64,000 nt of DNA from contig JAEWBN010000010.1 of NCBI GenBank assembly GCA_023391095.1, positions 8,686-72,685 of the forward strand, read 5' to 3'. This DNA comes from Pseudomonadota bacterium (GTDB taxonomy: Bacteria; Pseudomonadota; Alphaproteobacteria; Rhizobiales; Devosiaceae). A program made the translations under genes and the position numbers. Positions within the stretch are counted from its first letter, which is position 1. Every line of letters begins with the position of its first letter. The notes below the pieces were generated by a model. It ran no database searches and had not been told where the DNA came from. It saw nothing but the letters and a program-made list of their open reading frames with translations. This document shows positions 1 to 7,075 of this stretch, piece after piece.

Positions 1-24
1 CCCCACCAACCGCCCCCTCCATCG

Positions 25-444
25 CTATTCGCCGATCAGGTGAAGCACGACCTCTCGCCGATGCGGCTGGCGGCGGTGTTCGAACAGGTAAAGACCTTGC
101 CACGTCCCCAGGACCGCTCGACCACTGGCGACGGGGATGCCGATCGAGGTCTGGGTCAGCGCAGCCTTGATATGTGCGGGCATGTCGTCAGGCCCTTCTG
201 TGGTGTGGATCAGCCAATCCATGCCCTCAGGCACCAGCCGGCGGAAAAAGCCGGCGAGGTCCGTCTGAACATCCGGGTCCGCATTCTCCTGAATAAGCAA
301 AGAGCACGAGGTGTGCCGAACATAGACCGTGAGCAGGCCCGTCTCGACGCGCGCCTGCCGGACGAGGTCGTGAAGGGCGCCGGTGATCTCGTAAAATCCC
401 TGGCCTCTTGTGGCCACGGTGACGGAGTGCAGAGTCTGTTTCAT
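25..444 (-). CDS. yjbQ: YjbQ/UPF0047 family protein
   Basis: The 139-aa product matches the YjbQ (UPF0047) family along its full length; E. coli YjbQ is about the same size. Visible family signatures are RHTSCSLLIQEN (residues 43-54), HIKAAL (91-96), and GTWQGLYLFEHR (113-124), which hold the conserved His, Asn, Gln and Glu residues. The family is known as a small trimeric beta-barrel protein with weak thiamine-phosphate synthase activity; its physiological role is unclear. There is no signal peptide, so it is probably cytoplasmic. The ATG start has AAGAG about 5 nt upstream. Its 3' end lies 24 bases from the window edge and no neighbour is visible on that side. Confidence 0.9.
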   Translation of the reverse strand: MKQTLHSVTVATRGQGFYEITGALHDLVRQARVETGLLTVYVRHTSCSLLIQENADPDVQTDLAGFFRRLVPEGMDWLIHTTEGPDDMPAHIKAALTQTSIGIPVASGRAVLGTWQGLYLFEHRRQPHRREVVLHLIGE

Positions 445-672
445 CGTGCTCTTGTATCAGAAGCCGGCGCAGCCAAGCAGGTGCCCCAATCTCGCCGGAA
501 TGCTCCGCCTTCCTCCGCGATGCAAAACGGTGGAACTATGCTCAAAGCCCTGCGTTTCGGGCGGTGCGGGGAAATATGAGCAGGTTTTCTGACACGACTA
601 TCCATTCAGGGTGCATTCAGGAAACACCCACAATGCTCGACAGACGTGTGCTAGACACAAAGGAATAAGAAC

Positions 673-2970
673 ATGCGCCTCAAGTCCTGGCTGCTCGCCG
701 GAACCAGCATTGGCTTTATGGCCCTTGCGCCGCTTTCGGCACTGGCCCAAGACGCCGAACTTCAGTCGGCATACCGCGCCTACCTGGACGCCCAAGCTTC
801 AGGAGATGCCGCGGCCCTGGAAGCGGCTCAAGCCGAACTGACCGAACTGTGCATCGTGGGCGGTTTCGCCAGCGTTGACGAGTGCATCGCTGCACTGAAC
901 GCCGTGTCCTCGCCGGCCCCAGCCGAGGAACCGCAGCCAGAAGCAGAGCCGGCTCCCGAGCCTGAAGCAGCGGTGGAAGAACCGGCCATCGAGGCTGAGC
1001 CCGTGGTGGAGCCTGAGCCGGTAGTGGAAGCCGAGCCGGCTGTCGAACCGGAACCTGTTGTCCAGGCCGAGCCCGCGCCTGAAGAACCCGTAGCTGTAGA
1101 GCCCGCCCCCGTTGCGGAAGAGCCGGTTGCCGAGCCTGAGCCTGTCGCAGAAGAGCCTGCGCCTGTCGTCGAGGAGCCTGTTGTCGAAGAGCCGGCGATG
1201 CAGGTGGAGCCGGCTCCCCAGCCCGAGCCTGTTGTCGAAGAGCCCGCTGTCGAAGCTCCCGCCCAGCCAGAGCCAACAGTGGAAGCCGTTGATCCCGCGG
1301 CAGACTACGCGGCGCTGCTCGCGGAACAGGTCGCGATCTATGAGGACGGCGTTGCAGAACTGCTTTCGGGCGGCGATGCCGCGGCCGCACAGGCGACGAT
1401 CGACGGCGCTCGCGCCCAGATCGCTGCCATCTGTGCCGAGACAGGCCAGCCCGACGTGACGGCCTGTCTTGCCCAATATGGTCTCGATCTCCCTGTAGTC
1501 CCGGCCCTTGAGCAGCCTGTTGCACCGGCGGCTGACGATCCAACGTCGGTAGAACCCTCCGCCGAACAGCCCGCAGCCGAGGAACCGGTTGTCGACGAAC
1601 CCGTCGCCGAGCAGCCTGCTCCGGTTGAAGAGATTACTGTCGACGGCGAAGTTGCCGAACCGATCGTTGACCTGCCTGAAGGCGTGACCATCGAGCAAAT
1701 TGCTCCGGTTCTTGATAGTGCCAAGGACGAGGAGTTCGCGCTCGAAACGGGCGCTGAAACGCCTGCGGAAGCTGAAGCCGTCGTCGAAGCTGAAGTGGCT
1801 GAGCCCGCTGCGCCCCCTCCGGCGAGCGACGCCGAAGCCCAGGCTGAGGTCATGCGGACCCTCGCAGCCGAACCGATCCCGGCCGTAACGGCCGAACAGG
1901 GCCAGGAAATCCAAGCCACCGGCGGCACAACGGTCAACCAGACCGTGGTCAACAACTACATCACCAACATCACGAACAACGTGACCACGGTGAACGTCGA
2001 CAATTCCACCAACGTGGACAATTCGACGACGATCGACAACTCGACCAACATCGATAACTCCACAAACGTGCAGCAGAACAACATCACGGTCGTGGAAGCG
2101 CCGGTCGTGCAGACCGGCAGCAGCGGGGATCTTATCGCGCAGGTCATCCTGCAGGTGGGCACCCAGCTGATCGTCAATACCATCGGCCAGGATACCGACC
2201 GCTTCTACAACCCGCAGCAGGACGAGATTTACTACGAGAACCTCTCCAACGGCCGCGTACGTGAAGTGATCACACGCCCTGATGGCACACAGATCATCAC
2301 GGTCCGCAATCGCAATGGCGACGTGCTGCGTCGCTCGCGCATTACCCCGGATGGCCAGGAATACGTGCTGGCCTATTTTGACGACCGCTACTACGACCAG
2401 CTCGATACCTGGTACGATCCGGGTCGCGACCTGCCGCCGCTGCGTCTGAACATCCCCGTGCGTGACTACGTCCTCGACGCCCGTTACGCCGATGAGCGCC
2501 AGCTTGAGCAGTTCTTCGCTCAGCCGCCGGTGGAACCCGTCGCCCGCATCTACTCGATCGACGAGGTCAAGCGCTCGGCCCGCCTGCGTGACAGCGTGCG
2601 CAAGCTCGAAGTGGGCAACCTCACCTTCGATACCGGTGCAGCAACAATCGGTCGCGACCAAGTCCGCTCGCTCTCGGGCATTGCCAACGCCATGCTGGCC
2701 CTGCTCGAACGCAACCCCAACGAGACCTTCCTGATCGAAGGCCATACCGACGCAGTGGGTTCGGACATTTCAAACCTGCGCCTGTCGGATAACCGGGCTG
2801 CCACCGTGGCCCGCGTGCTGACGGACTTCTACGGCGTTCCGCCAGAAAACCTTGCCACCCAGGGTTACGGCGAGCGTTACCTCAAGATCCGAACCGAAAC
2901 TGCGGAACGTGAAAACCGTCGTGTGACCATCCGCCGGATCACGCCGCTGATCACGATTGCCAGCAACTAA
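673..2970 (+). CDS. Large OmpA-domain envelope protein with Pro/Glu/Ala linker
   Basis: The 765-aa protein has a signal peptide (residues 1-25, cleavage near ALA-Q). It then has a helical segment with Cys60 and Cys71, a Pro/Glu/Ala/Val-rich linker (about 78-205), a second helical segment with Cys254 and Cys265, and another acidic Pro-rich stretch to about 400. An Asn/Thr-rich tract (about 420-470) contains five DNST(N/T) units. The C-terminus is an OmpA-like peptidoglycan-binding domain (about 640-755) with LTFDTGAATI, EGHTDAVGSD and NRRVTIR. By family knowledge the last domain binds peptidoglycan, so the protein probably tethers the outer envelope to the wall, with the linker spanning the periplasm. 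It is monocistronic and followed by a terminator. The function of the N-terminal part is unknown. Confidence 0.85.
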   Translation: MRLKSWLLAGTSIGFMALAPLSALAQDAELQSAYRAYLDAQASGDAAALEAAQAELTELCIVGGFASVDECIAALNAVSSPAPAEEPQPEAEPAPEPEAAVEEPAIEAEPVVEPEPVVEAEPAVEPEPVVQAEPAPEEPVAVEPAPVAEEPVAEPEPVAEEPAPVVEEPVVEEPAMQVEPAPQPEPVVEEPAVEAPAQPEPTVEAVDPAADYAALLAEQVAIYEDGVAELLSGGDAAAAQATIDGARAQIAAICAETGQPDVTACLAQYGLDLPVVPALEQPVAPAADDPTSVEPSAEQPAAEEPVVDEPVAEQPAPVEEITVDGEVAEPIVDLPEGVTIEQIAPVLDSAKDEEFALETGAETPAEAEAVVEAEVAEPAAPPPASDAEAQAEVMRTLAAEPIPAVTAEQGQEIQATGGTTVNQTVVNNYITNITNNVTTVNVDNSTNVDNSTTIDNSTNIDNSTNVQQNNITVVEAPVVQTGSSGDLIAQVILQVGTQLIVNTIGQDTDRFYNPQQDEIYYENLSNGRVREVITRPDGTQIITVRNRNGDVLRRSRITPDGQEYVLAYFDDRYYDQLDTWYDPGRDLPPLRLNIPVRDYVLDARYADERQLEQFFAQPPVEPVARIYSIDEVKRSARLRDSVRKLEVGNLTFDTGAATIGRDQVRSLSGIANAMLALLERNPNETFLIEGHTDAVGSDISNLRLSDNRAATVARVLTDFYGVPPENLATQGYGERYLKIRTETAERENRRVTIRRITPLITIASN

Positions 2971-2990
2971 GTCTGGCTGTTGGAGTAATG

Positions 2991-3019
2991 AAGGCCGGGC
3001 GTCACGCCCGGCCTTTTTT
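2991..3019 (+). terminator. Intrinsic terminator of the OmpA-domain gene
   Basis: A 10-bp GC-rich stem (AGGCCGGGCG pairing with CGCCCGGCCT) with a 3-base loop is followed by six T. It begins 21 bases after the stop codon of the OmpA-domain gene. Confidence 0.9.
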
Positions 3020-3102
3020 GCATCTGGGCTGCGACAAGGAAGCCATCTTGTAGGCGCCACTAGACCTGATATTTCTGCGCCACTCCCGCGGAAATCACTC
3101 CA

Positions 3103-3619
3103 ATGAAAAATCTCGAACTCTTTGTGGAACGCATCATTCTGGCGTCTCGCTGGCTGCTGGTAGCGTTCTATATCGGCCTGGGCATCGCCCTGGCGCTCTA
3201 TGCCTTCACCTTCTTCAGCAAGCTCTGGGACTTCGCCTCCCACATCGTCGGCATGGACGAAACGGAAACCATCTTGAGGGTCCTCGGGCTGATCGACGCG
3301 GCGCTGATCGCCAGCCTGGTCGTGATGGTGATCATCTCCGGCTATGAAAACTTCGTGTCCCGCTTCGACAATGAGGAGGAGGTACATTGGCTCGGCCAGA
3401 TTGACGCCGGTTCCCTCAAGATCAAGGTCGCCTCGACCATCGTGGCCATCTCCTCGATCCACCTGCTGCAGATCTTCCTAAACGTACCGCGCTACAGCGA
3501 TCAGGACATTCTCTGGTACACAGTTTTGCACGTGACCCTTCATCATTTCCGCTCTTTTCCTGGCGCTCATCGACAGGATCACGAAAAAGCCACAAAAAGG
3601 CGAGGGTCCTACGCTTTAG
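3103..3619 (+). pseudogene. yqhA: YqhA (UPF0114) membrane protein, frameshifted
   Basis: From ATG 3103 the frame encodes a UPF0114/YqhA-type protein with three predicted membrane helices. It contains LIDAALIASLVVMVIISGYE and KVASTIVAISSIHLLQIF, and runs correctly to HVT at codon 145. There the frame breaks: the run CCC at 3536-3538 has one base too many. Removing one C restores FIISALFLALIDRITKKPQK and a stop at 3617-3619, giving 171 aa, close to E. coli YqhA. As written, translation continues in the wrong frame to 3927 with no recognisable sequence. The gene is either a fresh pseudogene or carries a sequencing indel. Its function in the inner membrane is uncharacterised. The conserved restored C-terminus makes the diagnosis firm. 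Confidence 0.85.
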
Positions 3620-3655
3620 GAAACCCCGACAAATTATTGCGGCCGTTTATAGAAT

Positions 3656-3684
3656 CCCCCGAAAGCTTGTGCTTTCGGGGGCTT
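3656..3684 (+). terminator. Hairpin after yqhA
   Basis: An 11-bp perfect stem (CCCCCGAAAGC with GCTTTCGGGGG) closes a TTGT loop and is followed by a weak T-rich tail (CTTTCAATTTT). It lies 37 bases after the restored yqhA stop, and probably terminates that transcript before the next gene. Confidence 0.7.
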
Positions 3685-3752
3685 TCAATTTTAAGGGAAC
3701 TCTCATTGAGGGGCAGCGTTTATTTGCCAGCGTTGAAACAAAGGAGCAAGAG

Positions 3753-4133
3753 ATGGCTACCCCTGAACGCGATACTGTTTATACCAATGACGGCAACCGC
3801 ACCGTCTACACCCGTGAAAGCAACGGCACCGGCTGGTTCGTTGGCATTATTGTCGCCTTGGCGCTTCTCGCCATCGGCTACCTGGTTTTCTCTGCCAATT
3901 CCGGCCCGGCAACCACTGTCGACGTGAACACCACGCCTGCGGTTGAAGCCCCGGTCACTGACCCGGCACTTGCTCCGGCTCCCATGACCGAAGCTCCGGC
4001 CGCCCCGGCCACTGATGCCGCCCCGATGACCGAGGCCCCTGCTGTGGACGCCGCTCCGGCAGCCCCGGCTGATGCTCCGGCTGCTGGTACCGAAGCCGCT
4101 CCCGTGGCTGAGCCGGCTGCCCCCGGTGCCTAA
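3753..4133 (+). CDS. Small single-pass membrane protein with Ala/Pro-rich tail
   Basis: The start chosen is ATG 3753, preceded by AAGGAGCAAGAG; an upstream in-frame start at 3669 would lie inside the preceding terminator hairpin. The 126-aa product has about 28 polar N-terminal residues, one transmembrane helix (WFVGIIVALALLAIGYLVF) and a low-complexity C-terminal half. That half is built of Ala/Pro/Thr with imperfect repeats of PMTEAPA (twice) and related APA units. I do not recognise a family. The topology suggests an inner-membrane anchor with a disordered periplasmic tail. It is monocistronic and followed by a terminator. The function is unknown. Confidence 0.75.
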   Translation: MATPERDTVYTNDGNRTVYTRESNGTGWFVGIIVALALLAIGYLVFSANSGPATTVDVNTTPAVEAPVTDPALAPAPMTEAPAAPATDAAPMTEAPAVDAAPAAPADAPAAGTEAAPVAEPAAPGA

Positions 4134-4177
4134 TTACGTTACCCCATAGCCATGGTTCCTCCCGCCATGGCGCAAAA

Positions 4178-4207
4178 AGACCCCGGCGCCCCACCGGGGT
4201 CTTTTTC
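4178..4207 (+). terminator. Intrinsic terminator
   Basis: AGACCCCGG and CCGGGGTCT pair around a short CGCCCCA loop and are followed by TTTTTC. It sits about 45 bases after the stop of the Ala/Pro-rich membrane protein gene. Confidence 0.85.
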
Positions 4208-4273
4208 TGTTGTCTTGATGTTGCGGTCGCGATCCCGCGTTCCCATCTCTGCCCGACATCCTAGGGAGACCAC

Positions 4274-4957
4274 ATGTTCAACATCGACCAGATCCTCAAG
4301 AGCCTCCAGACCGATCAGAACACGCAGCGCAATGCCATGAGCGGCGCTGCAGGGCTGGCTGCTGGAATGTTGCTGTCCGGTGGCAAGCCGGGCAAGCTTC
4401 TTGGCAATGCGGTGAAAGCTGGAGCTTTGGCTGCGGTCGGTGGCCTCGCCTACAAAGCCTGGCAGAATTATCAGGGGACCCAGTCGGGCGCCGCGCCTCT
4501 CCCACCCGAGGATGCTTTTATTCCCGCCCTGGAAACCGCCGATCACGAAGAACTCGGCAAGACTCTCGTCCGCGCCATGATTGCCGCTGCCAAGGCGGAC
4601 GGGCGGATCGACGCCGAAGAAAAGGATGCGATCTTTGATCGCTTGAAGACCATGACGCTTTCCGCCGAGGAAAAGGCATGGGTCTTTGACGAGCTCTCGA
4701 GCCCCCTCGATATCAATGCGGTTGTTGCGCGCGCCGACACACCGGCTCATGCTGCAGAAATCTACGCTGCCTCACTGGTGGCGATCAGCGCAGACACGCC
4801 CGCAGAGCAGGCCTATCTCGAGGCACTGGCCGTCAAGCTCAAGCTCGACCCGGCTCTGGTCGCCGAGATTCATCGCACTGCGGGGGAGAAGCTGCCCGTT
4901 GCCTCACCTACCCCTCCTGCGCCATACGCCTATACGCCAAAGGCCAGCCCTGTCTGA
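4274..4957 (+). CDS. DUF533 family protein (TerB-like)
   Basis: The 227-aa protein carries the DUF533 architecture. A Gly/Ala-rich hydrophobic segment (about 23-65, with AAGLAAGMLLSGG and AVGGLAYKAW) is followed by a TerB-like helical domain. That domain contains VRAMIAAAKADGRIDAEE (about 98-115) with its acidic metal-binding-like motif. E. coli YebE is a family member; the role is unknown, possibly in envelope stress. A Pro-rich tail ends the protein. The ATG start has AGGGAGA 6 nt upstream. It is monocistronic, between a terminator and the oxidoreductase gene. Inner-membrane association is plausible but not certain. Confidence 0.85.
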   Translation: MFNIDQILKSLQTDQNTQRNAMSGAAGLAAGMLLSGGKPGKLLGNAVKAGALAAVGGLAYKAWQNYQGTQSGAAPLPPEDAFIPALETADHEELGKTLVRAMIAAAKADGRIDAEEKDAIFDRLKTMTLSAEEKAWVFDELSSPLDINAVVARADTPAHAAEIYAASLVAISADTPAEQAYLEALAVKLKLDPALVAEIHRTAGEKLPVASPTPPAPYAYTPKASPV

Positions 4958-5054
4958 CAGCGCTGCCGCGCGGTTCACGCCGCGCGGTATCACCCGTGTG
5001 CGTTCTTGATGCCGCCCCGCACGCCGTCCACATCTCCCTGCAAGGAGATACACG

Positions 5055-6095
5055 ATGGAACTGGGACTTTATTCTTTCGCCGAGAACACGCCGGATCCGC
5101 TCAACGGCAACGCCGTGCAGTCCCCAGCTGAACGCCTGCGCGACCTCATCGAGGAAATCGAACTGGCCGACCAGCTCGGCCTCGCCTTCTATGGCCTGGG
5201 CGAGCATCACCGCTCAGACTATGTTGCGTCCGCGCCCGTGACTATCCTTGCAGCGGCGGCGGCCAGAACCAAAACCATTCGGCTATCCACGGCTGTGACC
5301 GTGTTGAGCTCTGAAGACCCGGTTCGTGTCTATCAGCAGTTCTCGACGCTGGACCTGATCAGCAATGGGCGCGCGGAGATCATGGCGGGCCGGGGCTCGT
5401 TCATCGAGAGCTTCCCGCTCTTTGGCCTCGACCTCAACGACTATGACGAGTTGTTCGAGGAAAAGCTGGAAATGCTTCTCAATATCCGCGAGGGCGGCAA
5501 GATCGCCTGGCCGGGAAGCAAGCACACCAAGCCCATCCCCGGCCTTGAGATTTATCCGAAGCCGATCCAGGAGCCGCTTCCCCTTTGGATCGCCGTGGGC
5601 GGTACACCCAATTCAGTGGCCAGGGCCGCTTATTATGGCCTGCCCTTGATGATTGCCATCATCGGCGGCAGACCCCGCCAGTTTCAGCCCCTGACCGAGC
5701 TCTACCGGCAAACCGGCGCGAAGATGGGACATGACGCAGCAAAGCTGAAGCTGGGTGTCTCGTGCCATGGGTTCATCGCCGAGGATAGCCAGAAGGCCCG
5801 CGACATAGCCTTCCCCTCGCATAATGCGGTGATGTCCAAAATCGGCGCAGAACGCGGCTGGCCCCCGGGAACCCGGGCCCAGTTCGATGCGGGGGCAACG
5901 ACCGAAGGGGCCTATTACATGGGCTCGCCTCAGGAGGTCATCGACAAGATCCTGCTACAGCACGAGTGGTTCAAGCATGATCGCTTCGGCCTGCAGCTCA
6001 GCGTCGGAACCTTGCCGCACAAGGACGTCATGAAAGCCATCGAGCTCTATGGCACCGTGGTTAAGCCCGCTATCGACAAGGCCCTGTCCCCCTAG
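5055..6095 (+). CDS. LLM class flavin-dependent oxidoreductase
   Basis: The 346-aa product is a luciferase-like monooxygenase fold protein. It shows LGLYSFAENTP at the N-terminus, GLGEHHRSDY (about 48-57), TAVTVLSSEDPVRVYQQF (79-96), RAEIMAGRGSF and PLPLWIAVGGTPNSVARA (about 174-191). These are typical of the group that binds FMN or F420 and often annotated as alkanal monooxygenase-like. The substrate cannot be read from the sequence. CAAGGAGATAC gives a clear Shine-Dalgarno for ATG 5055. It is a single gene followed by an 11-bp inverted repeat. It is cytoplasmic, with no signal peptide. Confidence 0.88.
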   Translation: MELGLYSFAENTPDPLNGNAVQSPAERLRDLIEEIELADQLGLAFYGLGEHHRSDYVASAPVTILAAAAARTKTIRLSTAVTVLSSEDPVRVYQQFSTLDLISNGRAEIMAGRGSFIESFPLFGLDLNDYDELFEEKLEMLLNIREGGKIAWPGSKHTKPIPGLEIYPKPIQEPLPLWIAVGGTPNSVARAAYYGLPLMIAIIGGRPRQFQPLTELYRQTGAKMGHDAAKLKLGVSCHGFIAEDSQKARDIAFPSHNAVMSKIGAERGWPPGTRAQFDAGATTEGAYYMGSPQEVIDKILLQHEWFKHDRFGLQLSVGTLPHKDVMKAIELYGTVVKPAIDKALSP

Positions 6096-6104
6096 CTGAA
6101 TCTT

Positions 6105-6139
6105 GACCTTCTCCCCGCGCTGTCGCGAGGGAGAAGGTC
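6105..6139. terminator. Inverted repeat between convergent genes
   Basis: GACCTTCTCCC and GGGAGAAGGTC form an 11-bp perfect stem with a 13-base loop. It lies between the convergent oxidoreductase gene (stop 6095) and the small gene ending at 6177. There is no T run on either strand, so termination by this element is a guess. Confidence 0.45.
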
Positions 6140-6176
6140 TCTCAACTGGCTGGTCGGCTCGCAGCGCCCCTAAAAA

Positions 6177-6398
6177 CTACTTCGCCGAGCGCTTGATCGA
6201 CTTGATCGCCAGCGGCGGCACGCCGGACTTTTCCGAGATGGCTTGGTCCTGCTCCATGATGGCGGCACGAGCGGGCTCGTCGCCGTCGAGCCCGCCCAGC
6301 AGGCTCGCATCAACCTTGCGGTTGGAGCGCTGGCTGCCGTCTTCATAGACCACGTCAAACATCACAAATTCGGTGCGTGCGGTTGGTTTTCTGGCCAT
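6177..6398 (-). CDS. Conserved small protein of unknown function (73 aa)
   Basis: The frame reads MARKPTARTEFVMFDVVYED, then a Gly-Gly-Leu-Asp-Gly-Asp-Glu-Pro turn and a C-terminal KSIKRSAK. The start at 6398 is preferred over one six codons upstream because GAAAGGA lies 9 nt before it. I do not recognise a named domain. It is small, charged and soluble. It lies 72 bases downstream of hlyU in the same direction and could be the last gene of the rpoD-DUF2442-hlyU run, but the gap makes that uncertain. Confidence 0.6.
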   Translation of the reverse strand: MARKPTARTEFVMFDVVYEDGSQRSNRKVDASLLGGLDGDEPARAAIMEQDQAISEKSGVPPLAIKSIKRSAK

Positions 6399-6470
6399 GT
6401 GAAATGGTCCTTTCAAAAAGATGACCGCGAGCCGGACGGCCCGCGGTCGTAACAGGTAAATCTGAAGGGA

Positions 6471-6761
6471 TCAGCGGTAGATGCTGTCGCCCTGTTCGTC
6501 GATGATCTGGCGGCCCTTGCCCAGCGCGAGAGCAACGAGGTCGTCCACTGCACTCATGCGGTCAGCACGAATATAGCGGTAAGTCTTGAGTTCGCCGCCG
6601 ATATCCTTCTCGATCGTGCCGGCGAGCTGGTATTCGCTACCGGCGCGCATCTCGATCGCCTTGATCAGGTGTCCCTTGTAGGACTCCTCGCCAAGGACCT
6701 TGTCGCCTGCAGGTTCGGTATCGGCGGAACCCCCACCAAACAGCTTCTTGAAAAACGACAC
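6471..6761 (-). CDS. HlyU family protein
   Basis: The 96-aa product begins MSFFKKLFGGG and has the HlyU-family core EESYKGHLIKAIEMRAGSEY (about 25-44) and IRADRMSAVDDLVALALGKG (about 64-83). HlyU of Vibrio is annotated as a transcriptional activator, but this alphaproteobacterial family has a different, non-winged-helix core and its function is unproven. The start is GTG 6761 with AGGGAGG 8 nt upstream. That Shine-Dalgarno overlaps the stop codon of the DUF2442 gene, so translation is probably coupled. It is the third gene of an apparent rpoD-DUF2442-hlyU transcript. Confidence 0.85.
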   Translation of the reverse strand: MSFFKKLFGGGSADTEPAGDKVLGEESYKGHLIKAIEMRAGSEYQLAGTIEKDIGGELKTYRYIRADRMSAVDDLVALALGKGRQIIDEQGDSIYR

Positions 6762-6772
6762 GAGCGGCCTCC

Positions 6773-7066
6773 CTAGATTTTGCGTTTGCGCTCCGGCCGG
6801 GGTCGCTCCAGCTCACCGCGCTTGTCCATCTCCTCCTGTAACCAAAGCGGGGAGATGTCGAAATAGTTTGGCCAGATCGGCTTGCCATTCACAAGCGAGA
6901 CCTTGGCGAAAAAGCTGCGGTCACGCAGCGGTTCAGTCCCCTCCCCCCGCTCGGACAGCATGGGCGCCGCATTGAACGTGCCCCATGTTCCATCCGAGAA
7001 AGTCACCACCAGCTTGAACGGGATGGCGGCACGCAGGGAAGTAAGGGTAAGACGGGGAGCCGCCAT
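6773..7066 (-). CDS. DUF2442 domain protein
   Basis: The 97-aa protein has the DUF2442 pattern. A beta-rich N-terminus (FKLVVTFSDGTWGTFNAAPM, about 17-36) is followed by GKPIWPNYFDISPLWLQEEM (about 61-80), where the family has the conserved P-x-x-x-D-I-S/A motif. A basic tail (RPRPERKRKI) ends it. The family function is unknown; members often sit next to toxin-antitoxin or regulatory genes. The start ATG 7066 lies 9 bases after the rpoD stop, and the Shine-Dalgarno TAGGAG contains the rpoD TAG stop, implying coupling to rpoD. Confidence 0.85.
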   Translation of the reverse strand: MAAPRLTLTSLRAAIPFKLVVTFSDGTWGTFNAAPMLSERGEGTEPLRDRSFFAKVSLVNGKPIWPNYFDISPLWLQEEMDKRGELERPRPERKRKI

Positions 7067-7075
7067 AGGCGACTC

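Noticed and set aside
799..2745. Long minus-strand frame (648 codons) opposite the OmpA-domain gene
   Set aside because: It is a shadow of the GC-rich, repetitive plus-strand gene; no ribosome site or family match.
4960..4990. CCGCGCGG hairpin after the DUF533 gene
   Set aside because: The arms are self-palindromic and GC-only, with no T run; not convincing as a terminator.
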